Of a DNA stretch of 64,000 nucleotides, positions 1 through 7,810 are shown one piece after another (the first letter of the stretch is position 1; each line of letters starts with the position of its first letter). Location of the stretch: assembly GCA_040901765.1 (NCBI GenBank), contig JBBDYG010000124.1, positions 1-64,000 on the forward strand, written 5' to 3'. The position numbers and the translations under genes were made by a program. The notes below the pieces were generated by a model. The model was not told where the DNA came from. It searched no databases and saw only the letters and a list, made by a program, of their open reading frames with translations. Source of the stretch: JBBDYG01 sp040901765 (GTDB lineage Bacteria; Planctomycetota; Planctomycetia; Pirellulales; Lacipirellulaceae).

Positions 1-40
1 AACCAGCCCTCACGCTCGTCGCCTAGAAAACGACACTTGT

Positions 41-355
41 TCAACGGGCTGCTAACCCAACCAAAGCCGATACGACAGACCCCAGGAGAACCTCCGCCGC
101 GATAAATGAGATGAGACTCGTAGACACAATTCCAATCAGGGCTCCTATGTAAAAGAAACTGTCCGTTGTCGACGGCGAGCGTACCCAACTAGCAAGGCGC
201 AAATACCGAACGCGCCACCGAGAACGGACCGCTTCCTTAGCTGACTCTGAATGCACTCTGCTCAAATCAGCCGAAATGGCTGTCCAATCAGCAATTTCAC
301 GATCCAGCACGCGAAGCCGATCTTGGCTTGGATTACTAGTAGCCATGCCGTTCAT
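41..355 (-). CDS. hypothetical small membrane protein
   Basis: I do not recognise this 104-residue protein. The first two thirds are polar and helical with many Arg and Glu. The last 40 residues are hydrophobic and read as one or two membrane helices (around FFYIGALIGIVST and VLLGSVVSALVGL). I chose the Met at 355; the open frame continues upstream but would overlap the preceding gene on the same strand. A second Met lies three codons later. It follows the zinc-ribbon gene by about 45 bases and may be cotranscribed with it. Confidence 0.5.
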   Translation of the reverse strand: MNGMATSNPSQDRLRVLDREIADWTAISADLSRVHSESAKEAVRSRWRVRYLRLASWVRSPSTTDSFFYIGALIGIVSTSLISFIAAEVLLGSVVSALVGLAAR

Positions 356-401
356 GCTGCTGAACTCATTTCTGACGTAGAGATATCTAACAGAAGCGTG
401 A

Positions 402-1115
402 TTAGAGCAGAGTGATGCAGCTACAAACCGCAATTAGCAAAAAGCAAACTCCTAATACAGAAGCGCATCCGGAAGTTTTCCCTTTTGCAGCATAAGGCGA
501 ATTCTGACGCGTAACTAACTTCGATCGTGCCGATTTGTCAGACGACTCGATAATTCGCAATCGTCTTGGTGCCTCGTCGCCCATAACCGAACTGAAATCA
601 CACTCACACGAATCATGTCGACATTCGTCGAAGGGCGGAAGTAGCTCTGGATTGTCGAAGGCATCTTCTATTAACACTAAACCGTTTTCTAGCGGCTTCG
701 TGTGTGGGCAGGAATCCCCGGCAGTAATCTGATAACCGAGGATTAGTGCTTCTCCGAACTCCTTGCGGTACTTTCGCTCCTCCTTCCAATCGTCTTTAAC
801 CTCGCTCTTCGTGTTTGCTAAACTCTCTGCCAGCCACTCCTTTTGGTTCAGATTATCAACTTGATGTTGAGTGTAAAACTTGCCGGACAGATGCACTATA
901 GTTTGCCCACATGACGGACAAGTCTTCGTCCGTTTTGGCCGTGGTCCGAACTGCGATTTGCAGTATGGGCAAGAGAATGTCTTGCCGGATGCTTTTTCTT
1001 GAGCGATCAGTTGATCAATGAGTTGCGATGCCTGCTGCTTTGATAGCTTCGCAACGTCTTTACAGCCGAGCTGCCGAAGGTATTGTTTTTGGCGAGAAGT
1101 CGCGGTGTCAGACAT
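402..1115 (-). CDS. hypothetical zinc-ribbon protein with C-terminal membrane anchor
   Basis: This 237-residue protein begins with a helical segment (TSRQKQYLRQLG, then LSKQQASQLID). Around residues 48-70 it has two CxxC knuckles, CPYCKS and CPSCGQ, separated by a basic loop, as in a zinc ribbon. A charged middle region follows, and the last 20 residues (SVLGVCFLLIAVCSCITLL) look like a tail anchor. The start at 1115 is the first Met that leaves the frame within the domain. Function is unknown; metal binding by the ribbon is inferred from the cysteine spacing. Confidence 0.6.
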   Translation of the reverse strand: MSDTATSRQKQYLRQLGCKDVAKLSKQQASQLIDQLIAQEKASGKTFSCPYCKSQFGPRPKRTKTCPSCGQTIVHLSGKFYTQHQVDNLNQKEWLAESLANTKSEVKDDWKEERKYRKEFGEALILGYQITAGDSCPHTKPLENGLVLIEDAFDNPELLPPFDECRHDSCECDFSSVMGDEAPRRLRIIESSDKSARSKLVTRQNSPYAAKGKTSGCASVLGVCFLLIAVCSCITLL

Positions 1116-1214
1116 GTAGGCATTCCCTGCTATGCTTCGCACCAGCCGCATTATCCCAGCACTTGCAACGCGCGCCTACCTCGCTCCCACTACGAGACTT
1201 CGCGCCGCACTCCG

Positions 1215-1610
1215 TCACGGCACCACCGCCACCGTCCCAAACTGTCGGAAATGTTCGTCGAACGCAAACGCCCGCGCGATGCCAAGCCTTTCCCTGACGA
1301 CTCGACTGGTGCAGTCGGTGAAGCTCCACTGCTTGTCGTGAAATCGCTGGAAGACCTTCCAGGCGTCGGCAAAGTCTTGGTCGTCGATAGTGATGAGCTC
1401 TGCGAAGGAGCCGTCAATCACTTCATTTCCAAACGCGAAAGCATGCTGACTCTCGCCTCGGGCGCGGAACAGGGTCAACGTTTCATCCACCACGTAATCA
1501 GTAGTGACGAGCCGTTCCTGAACAGACGCCAGGAATTGCTTGGCATTGTTGTGGTTGGCATCACGCGCCGAGGAGGATGCATACAATCCACTGGTACCAA
1601 CGAAGATCAC
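1215..1610 (-). CDS. PIN-domain protein, VapC-like toxin lacking the first catalytic Asp
   Basis: This 131-residue protein has the layout of PIN-domain ribonuclease toxins. The start is GTG at 1610, overlapping the antitoxin stop as GTGA, which suggests translational coupling. Acidic positions expected in the family are visible in DETLTLF, FTDCTS and AFDEHF. The first motif reads MIFVGTSGLYA where the family normally has V-D-T-S; Asp5 is Gly (GGT, one base from GAT). The enzyme may therefore be inactive or attenuated. The fold and operon partner make PIN identity secure; RNase activity is doubtful. Confidence 0.85.
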   Translation of the reverse strand: MIFVGTSGLYASSSARDANHNNAKQFLASVQERLVTTDYVVDETLTLFRARGESQHAFAFGNEVIDGSFAELITIDDQDFADAWKVFQRFHDKQWSFTDCTSRVVRERLGIARAFAFDEHFRQFGTVAVVP

Positions 1611-1864
1611 GGCGCACCATAAAGAATCTTGTCATGGTCACAACCAGAAAACCCATCGTCGGGGCCTTCATTGGGAAGCGCCTCCATCCTATCTAGAAAC
1701 GCCATAATCGCAGCCTGCCGGCGCGCCAACTCTTCCGGAGACAATTCGGCAAGTTGCGAAACCACCGGAACCTGCACTTCGACTTGCGTACCCTCAGCCA
1801 ACTCCACCGGTTCAAGCGGGCGAAATGTTCCGGCATTAAATATAGCGGGAATCGTGTGAGTCAT
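1607..1864 (-). CDS. DUF104/AF2212-type antitoxin
   Basis: This 85-residue protein opens with IPAIFNAGTFRPLEPVELAEG, the hallmark of the DUF104 (AF2212-like) antitoxin family: a short beta-barrel with a conserved FRPLEPV core. The C-terminal part is helical and would contact the toxin. The start at 1864 (MTHTIPAIF) matches family length; an upstream Met at 1891 is possible. Its stop overlaps the PIN-domain gene by four bases, the usual antitoxin-first order of type II modules. Confidence 0.85.
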   Translation of the reverse strand: MTHTIPAIFNAGTFRPLEPVELAEGTQVEVQVPVVSQLAELSPEELARRQAAIMAFLDRMEALPNEGPDDGFSGCDHDKILYGAP

Positions 1865-1917
1865 AGTAAAAGTATACTTTGTGCCCGGCATCGAAGTCCA
1901 GTCTTATCGCACCCTCA

Positions 1918-3093
1918 TCACGTTGTGGCGCCACCCCCACTCCGCCGCTTCGCCGCCTTCACCACCCGCCCCGCCGCCAAGCTCTCTAACTTCATCTTAC
2001 GGTCGAACGAGTCCCTCGGTAGTTCGGTCGCTTGCTCCGAGAGAATCACGTACTTCTCTCCATGCCCATCATTCGCCACCAGCGCGCCGATCTCGTGCAG
2101 CGCCCGATAGACCGTCCGCCGCGCGAAACCCAGGCCTCTCACCTCGCGCCACAACTCTTTGCGCAACAACGGCCCATCGATCAACTGCTCGCGCAGCCAA
2201 GCCACGACCTCGTTTCGCGGCGTCCACTCGATGTGCTGCGTCATCTCGATCAGCGAAGCGCGCGACAATCGGACCAAGTCGTCGGCGCAAATCTCAATTC
2301 GGCCGTCGTGCCATTTTAGGCGCGGCTGGTCACCTGCCGTCTCGATCGAGTACGCCAATCCCCCGATCCCCGCGGCCAGGTTTGTCTTGGCAGAGGTCAT
2401 CAGTCGTCGCGTCGGATCGGTCGGATCGGAAGCAATCAACCAAACCGATCGCGCCGCAGCCGCAAATGCCAGCGAATCGAGCGCCCGCAGCGTCGCCGGG
2501 CCGCTCCCGCGTTTGGAAAGATGCGTAACCGCCACCACCGCCACGCCACGCCGCCGTGCGATTTCCGTCACCCCCGCCAACATCCGACGCACGACACCTC
2601 CGCGGCATTCATGCACCCCTTGCAAAAACGCCGTGATCGGGTCGAGTACCACCAGCCGCGCGTCGGTCAGTTGCTCTAGCGCATCATCCAATTCGTCCAG
2701 ATGCTCCCCCAATGAAAACGACTTCTGTCGTCGGCTACCTTCTACGGCGAGGCCCTCCACAATTTGGATTCGTTCCAAATCGGCCCCAACCGCTGCCAGT
2801 CGCGGTGCCACCGTATCTGCGGCGTCATCCTCTCCCGCAAACAACAGCACCGACCCCGGTTCGACCCGCGTGCCGGTATCCGGCCACAGCCCGCCACTAC
2901 TCACCCGCGCGGCAATGTCGAGTGCCACGAGGCTTTTCCCCAAACCCGGATCGCCACACAACATCGAGAACTTCCCCACCGGAATCCGCCCCGGCCACAA
3001 CCAATTCACGGGCCTCCGTGGAACATCTGCCAATCGCCGCACCGCCAGCCGCTGCGCACCATGTTTTGTCGACTCGGTCATGACCGTACTCAT
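1918..3093 (-). CDS. RepA/DnaB-like AAA ATPase
   Basis: This 391-residue protein has a Walker A loop GDPGLGKS at about residues 47-54, a Walker B strand near LVVLDPI (about residue 146) and a conserved VTHLSK downstream, as in RecA-fold AAA_25 ATPases related to plasmid RepA helicases. The last 120 residues contain a likely winged-helix (around RKELWREVRGLGFARRTVYRAL). An AAGGAGG ribosome site stands seven bases before the ATG. No origin, primase or integrase is nearby, so it may be a remnant of a mobile replicon or a domesticated ATPase. Confidence 0.8.
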   Translation of the reverse strand: MSTVMTESTKHGAQRLAVRRLADVPRRPVNWLWPGRIPVGKFSMLCGDPGLGKSLVALDIAARVSSGGLWPDTGTRVEPGSVLLFAGEDDAADTVAPRLAAVGADLERIQIVEGLAVEGSRRQKSFSLGEHLDELDDALEQLTDARLVVLDPITAFLQGVHECRGGVVRRMLAGVTEIARRRGVAVVAVTHLSKRGSGPATLRALDSLAFAAAARSVWLIASDPTDPTRRLMTSAKTNLAAGIGGLAYSIETAGDQPRLKWHDGRIEICADDLVRLSRASLIEMTQHIEWTPRNEVVAWLREQLIDGPLLRKELWREVRGLGFARRTVYRALHEIGALVANDGHGEKYVILSEQATELPRDSFDRKMKLESLAAGRVVKAAKRRSGGGATT

Positions 3094-3243
3094 CGTGAAG
3101 CCTCCTTAGTTATGTGGTTATATGTACACTAATTGCGGCTGATTGTCGATCCCACTAGATATAGTCGGACGCTCCACAACCCCTGGTGGTCGAACTCGCT
3201 CGGCGAACACCTTTCCAACAAAGTTTTGTCTACCCGCTTCCAG

Positions 3244-3273
3244 TTTGTGCCAGCGCGCGCACCGTGGCACAAA
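3244..3273. repeat. TTTGTGCCA hairpin repeat, copy 1
   Basis: A perfect 9-bp inverted repeat, TTTGTGCCA and TGGCACAAA, encloses a GCGCGCGCACCG loop. It lies in the gap of about 350 bases between the AAA ATPase gene and tRNA-Leu, where I see no gene. The half-site TGGCACAAA recurs at about 3317. Other copies lie at 13285, 20053 and 32055. Confidence 0.8.
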
Positions 3274-3440
3274 CGACCTTTTCCCGAGGAATCTCACCAA
3301 CTGCCGTTGGCAAGTGGCACAAACGATCGGGTCACAATTCGACTCCGCGTCACCAGATCCCCCGCATTGACCCCCCTGCCCGCGCCGCATAAATTGCATT
3401 GCACAAGCGAGTCGGGCACGCAACCGCCCGCAGCGCCTCA

Positions 3441-3523
3441 GCCGGAGTGGTGGAATGGCAGACACGCTGGACTCAAAATCCAGTGCCCGCAAGGGCGTGG
3501 GGGTTCAACTCCCCCCTCCGGTA
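3441..3523 (+). tRNA. tRNA-Leu (anticodon CAA)
   Basis: The sequence folds as an 83-base class II tRNA. The acceptor stem GCCGGAG pairs with CTCCGGT (a G-U first pair). The anticodon arm CTGGA-CTCAAAA-TCCAG gives anticodon CAA. A long variable arm (TGCCCGCAAGGGCG) and a T arm with GGTTCAACTCC follow. The discriminator base is A, as expected for leucine. CCA is not encoded and would be added enzymatically. It reads UUG codons. Confidence 0.95.
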
Positions 3524-3620
3524 TTGCACTTCGACATGAAGTGCTCTCTCTCTGTTCGCTGGTCCTCTGCCTGTTGACCACGATGGCGAGCGGGCGTCAA
3601 CACTGCTCGTCAGGAGCGCA

Positions 3621-4790
3621 TCACCTCGGGCACCGGACGAGCGCCGCCGAATTCAAGTCCGCGAGCGTGGGGTATCCGTCGACTGCCATCAGCAGGTCGG
3701 CCTCGGCCAGCAGGCAGCGCAGCACGTGGACGATGCCGTCGACGCCCCCGAGCGCCAGGCCGTAGGCGTAGGGGCGGCCGATCCCAACTGCGGTGGCTCC
3801 TAAGGCGAGGGCCTTGATGACGTGGTCGCCAGAACGCACGCCCGAGTCGAACAGCACCGGTATATTCCCACAGGCCTTCACCACACCGGGGAGCATGTCG
3901 AGCGCAGCAACCCCGCCGTTGGCCTGGCGTCCACCGTGGTTGGAACAGTAAATCCCATCGACGCCGCCGTCGATCGCCCGGCGCGCGTCGTCGGGGTGGC
4001 AGATCCCCTTGAGCAGCAACGGGAGCTTCGTCAACGACCTCAGCCAGGGCAGATCCTCCCAACTCAGCATCGGGTTCGCGAATCCCTCCGCCCATGTGCG
4101 AGCCGCCGCGCGCAGATCCTCCACTGGCGGCTTGTCGAGCTTCGCGCAAAACACCGGATCGCACGTGTAGTTGGCCAGACAATGGCCGTGCAGTTGCGGA
4201 AAGTTGCCGATCCGTAGGTCGCGGGGGCGCCAGCCGAGAACCGGGGTGTCGAGAGTGACGACGATGCCGACAAAGCCGGCGGCTTCGGCGCGGCGGACAA
4301 AGCTCTCCGCCAACTCGCGATCGTTCGGCGGGTACAACTGGAAGAAGCCAGGCGTGTCGCCAAACTCCTGGGCCACGTCTTCGAGTGGGTCGACCGTTAA
4401 CGTGGATGCGATCATCGGCACGCCGGTCGCCGCAGCGGCCTTCGCCGCGGCAATATCGCCGTGTCCGTCCTGAGCGCACAGGCCGATCACGCCGATCGGC
4501 GCCATGAGGAGCGGTGTCGGCAGCTTATGGCCGAACAGGTTCACGGACATGTCGCGCTTCGCCGCGCCCACGAGCATTCGCGGCACGAGGCCCCAGCGAT
4601 CAAACGCGCTCACGTTGGCGTTCTGGGTGTACTCGTTCCCAGCCCCGCCTGCCACGTAGGAGAAGATTTCCTCGGACAAGGACGCATGGGCCCGACGCTC
4701 AAGCTCGGCGAAGGTTACCGGTAGGCTCGAGCGTACACCAGCGAGGCCGCGGAAGTAGATCTCGAATTGGTAGTCTCCGAGGTTCGCCAT
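3621..4790 (-). CDS. FMN-dependent alpha-hydroxy-acid oxidase, lactate 2-monooxygenase-like
   Basis: This 389-residue TIM-barrel protein belongs to the FMN alpha-hydroxy-acid dehydrogenase family. The active-site block CSNHGGRQ holds the catalytic His and the substrate-binding Arg. The FMN-binding stretches MAPIGVIGL, LLLKGI and VLFDSGVRSG are in family order. The N-terminal region (LPVTFAELERRAHASLS) and length resemble lactate 2-monooxygenase more than spore-type lactate dehydrogenases. It would oxidise lactate or another 2-hydroxy acid in the cytoplasm. It stands alone, with 97 bases to the tRNA. Confidence 0.88.
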   Translation of the reverse strand: MANLGDYQFEIYFRGLAGVRSSLPVTFAELERRAHASLSEEIFSYVAGGAGNEYTQNANVSAFDRWGLVPRMLVGAAKRDMSVNLFGHKLPTPLLMAPIGVIGLCAQDGHGDIAAAKAAAATGVPMIASTLTVDPLEDVAQEFGDTPGFFQLYPPNDRELAESFVRRAEAAGFVGIVVTLDTPVLGWRPRDLRIGNFPQLHGHCLANYTCDPVFCAKLDKPPVEDLRAAARTWAEGFANPMLSWEDLPWLRSLTKLPLLLKGICHPDDARRAIDGGVDGIYCSNHGGRQANGGVAALDMLPGVVKACGNIPVLFDSGVRSGDHVIKALALGATAVGIGRPYAYGLALGGVDGIVHVLRCLLAEADLLMAVDGYPTLADLNSAALVRCPR

Positions 4791-5112
4791 ATGACTTTTC
4801 CGCGGCTCGCAAAATAGCCGTTAGGCCAAACGCGCAACAAAGATCCAAGCGGCAGCGCGGCTCCAACCTTCCCAGGGAACTTTGTTCGACGGCATCAGTT
4901 GCGCGCTACGGCTTGCGTCCCCGTCGCGCGGCCAATGCGCACGCTAATCATCCCACAATCCCTCCACTTGTCCTAGTCGTAAATTTATGCACCGATGCAT
5001 GGGGAACCGTAATGAGGGGTAGACGCAGGAGGCTCCTGCCCAAGCTCGCAGAGAACGAATTGCGATCGCCAGTGGCACGGATTCCGCTTTACGTCCGCAT
5101 CCGGCGCCGATT

Positions 5113-5222
5113 GGTGGGCGCGGTTGTTACAAAGCCGTTACACGTGGAGATCGGCGTATCTTCGGGCGCGGTCAGGTTATAGAGCGGTGGGCGCGGTTGT
5201 TACAAAGCCGTTACACGTGGAG
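5113..5222. promoter_or_regulatory. two 37-bp direct repeats, candidate operator
   Basis: Two identical 37-bp blocks occupy 5113-5149 and 5186-5222, 73 bp apart. Each contains GTTACA-N5-GTTACA, a hexamer repeated with an 11-bp period. That is one helical turn, the spacing often seen for tandem winged-helix response regulators such as PhoB or OmpR. The second block ends 82 bases before the start codon of the secreted thioredoxin-like gene. The rest of the 4791-5304 gap shows no gene. A regulatory role is inference. Confidence 0.5.
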
Positions 5223-5304
5223 GGCAAAAAAGGCCGTAGAATCAGCAGAGAGGCACAACCCTTGTTTGGCGTGCCCGCCGTCTTCACCGAAAGGAGAGCG
5301 TGCG

Positions 5305-6780
5305 ATGACCAAAGAATGGTACAAGTTTGGAAATTTGTTTGCGTGCATTGCGTTGGCCATCACCCCAGCATATGCGAAAACTGGCAATGGCTTTTATCGT
5401 CATGCGCAATTGCCGTCCGAGCGGATCGCGGAACTTCGCGCGCGGGGACCGAATGGACTGGCCGAAGCGCTCGCCACGTACGACGCACTGAGACAAGATT
5501 ACGCCCGAGTGCAACAGGTAATTCTTGATCTTGACCATGAGATAAACGAAGCCGCCGCCATGCAAGCCGACGACGCGGCGCTTGTTGCTAAGCAGACCAG
5601 GTTGAAGGAAGCCCGCGGAGAGTTCGTCAATATTAATTGGCAACTCGAGAAATGGAGCAAGGCAATCGACCAGATCGGCGGCCAACGCACCTGCCTCGTG
5701 TCCCGGCTCTATTGGCACACCGACTTGGAAAAAGCTCGACAGGAAGCAAATCGCACTGGGCGACCAATCCTCAGTCTGCGGATGCTTGGCAAATTGACCG
5801 ATGAGTATAGCTGCGCGAACAGCCGGTTCTTCCGCACCTCGCTCTACTCGAATAAAGCCATCAGCAACTACTTGCGCGACAACTTCGTGCTCCACTGGCA
5901 AAGCGTGCGTCCCGTGCCGCGGGTGACGATCGACTTCGGCGACGGCCGCAAGTTGGAGCGAACCCTGACCGGTAATAGTGCCCATTACGTGCTGGCGCCG
6001 GACGGCCAACCGCTCGACGCACTGCCGGGGCTGTACAGCCCGAAAGAATTTCAGGCCTGGCTGGCGCGCATGAATTCTCTTTTTGAAAGCTACAGGGAAG
6101 TCGCCGCATCGAATCGGGGCGACTTGCTGCGGTCGTTTCACGCCGGTCGTAATGACGCGATCATGCAAGCGTGGGATGCCGACATTGAACGATTGGGCAT
6201 CGAACAGTCGAGTTTGGTGATGGCCCGCATGAGCAGTCTTCCCAAGTCCGAGAAAGTTCCGACCGCCGCCAAGGCATCCAACCGCGCGGTGGTGAAGTCG
6301 GTCGAGGTAGCGCCGCTAATGAGGTTCGCCAAGTTCGGCGGCGAATCGCTCGAACGCAGCATGGACGATGAGCTTTGGCAGGCGATTGCCAATCAACACC
6401 GCGAAGAAGTACAACTCGACGAGCCGAGCAAGGCGGTCATGCGCGAGGAGTTTCCCCGCGCTGCCCAAGCGGGGCAAGTTTCGGTTAGTAAAAGGCAGCA
6501 GGAGGATCCGATCTTAAAAATGGTCCGGCTGTTCGAGGACTCGCTCGCGCTCGATACAGTCCGCAACGAATACCTGCTGCACCGCCGCATTCATGAGCGA
6601 TTTGCCGGCGGTCAGGCCGAATCGGTCGATGCACTGAACGAGTGGGTTTACGCCGAGTTGTTCCTAACGCCCAGCAGCGACCCGTGGCTGGGGCTGGCCC
6701 CGAGGGATATCTACACCGCGCTGGATAACGGCGGGCAACGCGAGGTGGAAAACGATCTAGCGAGTCGTCCGGCGGAGTAG
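5305..6780 (+). CDS. secreted thioredoxin-fold protein
   Basis: This 491-residue protein starts at the Met preceded by AAAGGAGAG, eight bases upstream. Residues 1-23 (WYKFGNLFACIALAITPAYA) are a signal peptide. Residues 40-130 are helical and coiled-coil-like. A thioredoxin-like domain follows (LYWHTDLEKARQEANRTGRP, then YVLAPDGQPL and FQAWL), but no CxxC redox pair is present at the usual place. A long polar C-terminal region has no domain that I recognise. It is likely periplasmic or surface-exposed and probably not a disulfide reductase. Confidence 0.65.
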   Translation: MTKEWYKFGNLFACIALAITPAYAKTGNGFYRHAQLPSERIAELRARGPNGLAEALATYDALRQDYARVQQVILDLDHEINEAAAMQADDAALVAKQTRLKEARGEFVNINWQLEKWSKAIDQIGGQRTCLVSRLYWHTDLEKARQEANRTGRPILSLRMLGKLTDEYSCANSRFFRTSLYSNKAISNYLRDNFVLHWQSVRPVPRVTIDFGDGRKLERTLTGNSAHYVLAPDGQPLDALPGLYSPKEFQAWLARMNSLFESYREVAASNRGDLLRSFHAGRNDAIMQAWDADIERLGIEQSSLVMARMSSLPKSEKVPTAAKASNRAVVKSVEVAPLMRFAKFGGESLERSMDDELWQAIANQHREEVQLDEPSKAVMREEFPRAAQAGQVSVSKRQQEDPILKMVRLFEDSLALDTVRNEYLLHRRIHERFAGGQAESVDALNEWVYAELFLTPSSDPWLGLAPRDIYTALDNGGQREVENDLASRPAE

Positions 6781-6803
6781 CGTTGCCACTCATGCAAGTT
6801 GGT

Positions 6804-7021
6804 ATTCAAGCCGGAGGCTTGGCAGCCATTAGCCGGCGGTAAGCGCAGCGCCACCGCCGGGAAACCGACAAAATAACTTCAGCACCCCGGCAGGGGGTGC
6901 CAGCAACCGTTGGAAGTCCCAGTTGCTGGCACCCCGCTGGGGTGCAATCATCAATAGATACATCCTTCCGGTGGTGGCTGCGCGACCACCGGCTAATGGC
7001 TGTCACCCCGCTGGGGTGAAG
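6804..7021 (+). repeat. about 220-bp multi-hairpin element, copy 1
   Basis: The element begins with AAGCCGGAGGCTT, then ATTAGCCGGCGGT and the hairpin partner ACCGCCGG. In the middle, GCACCCCGGCAGGGGGTGC and TTGCTGGCACCCCGCTGG form more stems. It ends with a mirror arm ACCACCGGCTAATGG and a hairpin CACCCCGCTGGGGTG. Three more copies lie at 50354, 58179 and 61110. It fills the gap between the thioredoxin-like gene and the two-component operon. Confidence 0.9.
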
Positions 7022-7066
7022 ACGAACTCCTACTTTTCGTAAGAACATTTCAGTTTGTCAACTTCC

Positions 7067-7810
7067 ATGCCCGACTGCCGCATCCTCACCATCGAAGACG
7101 ACGCCGCGATCCGGCGCGGGATCGTCGATGCACTCTCCTACGCGGGCTACCGCGTGATAGAGGCTGGCGACGGCAAGACGGGCTGCCGCGACGCCGTCTC
7201 GCGGGACTACGATCTGTTGCTGCTCGACATGGTGCTCCCCGGCAAGTCGGGGCTCGACATTCTGCGCGAGGTTCGCAACGCCCGGCCGACGCTGCCGGTG
7301 ATTATTCTCAGCGCACGAGGCGAAGAGCGCGACCGCGTGAGCGGGCTGCGGCTGGGGGCCGATGACTACGTCGTGAAGCCGTTCAGCGTCGATGAATTGC
7401 TGGCGCGGATCGACGCGGTGCTGCGGCGGTCGCCGGCGCGGCCCAGCGACGTGAACGAGTTCGCGTTCGATGGCGGACTGATCGATTTTGACCGCTGCGA
7501 AGTCCGGTTCGACGACGGCACGCGGGAAGAATTGTCGGCGCGGGAGCGCGTGCTGCTGCGGTACTTCGCCTGCCATGCGAACCGGGCGATCGGCCGCGAG
7601 GAGCTTCTGAACAATGTCTGGCAGATCGACGCCCGGGGCGTGACGACGCGAACGATCGACATGCACATCGCCCGGTTGCGCGAAAAGCTGCACTCCACGA
7701 CGGGTGAGCCGCAGGTGCTGTTGACCGTGCGTGGAACGGGATACATGCTCGCCGCCCCTTCACAATCGAAAGTTCCGCAAGCGCAAGCCGCGAACGTGGG
7801 TGAGCCATGA
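7067..7810 (+). CDS. OmpR-family response regulator
   Basis: This 247-residue protein has a receiver domain (residues 1-120) with acidic pocket IEDD, phosphorylatable Asp54 in LLLDMVLPGKSG, Thr/Ser near ILSARG and Lys in VVKPF. A C-terminal winged helix follows (LSARERVLLRYF to LTVRGTGYML). I use ATG 7067; a TTG four codons upstream stays in frame. Its stop overlaps the kinase start as ATGA, so the pair is one operon. The GTTACA direct repeats at 5113-5222 are a candidate target site. Confidence 0.93.
   Translation: MPDCRILTIEDDAAIRRGIVDALSYAGYRVIEAGDGKTGCRDAVSRDYDLLLLDMVLPGKSGLDILREVRNARPTLPVIILSARGEERDRVSGLRLGADDYVVKPFSVDELLARIDAVLRRSPARPSDVNEFAFDGGLIDFDRCEVRFDDGTREELSARERVLLRYFACHANRAIGREELLNNVWQIDARGVTTRTIDMHIARLREKLHSTTGEPQVLLTVRGTGYMLAAPSQSKVPQAQAANVGEP

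Noticed and set aside
2159..3109. 316-codon plus-strand open frame opposite the AAA ATPase
   Set aside because: It is Ser/Arg/Pro-rich, typical of antisense translation, and the opposite strand has clear Walker motifs and a ribosome site.
1918..3523. Integrated plasmid or genomic island at tRNA-Leu
   Set aside because: A RepA-like ATPase lies near a tRNA, but I found no integrase and no repeat of the tRNA 3' end in the window.
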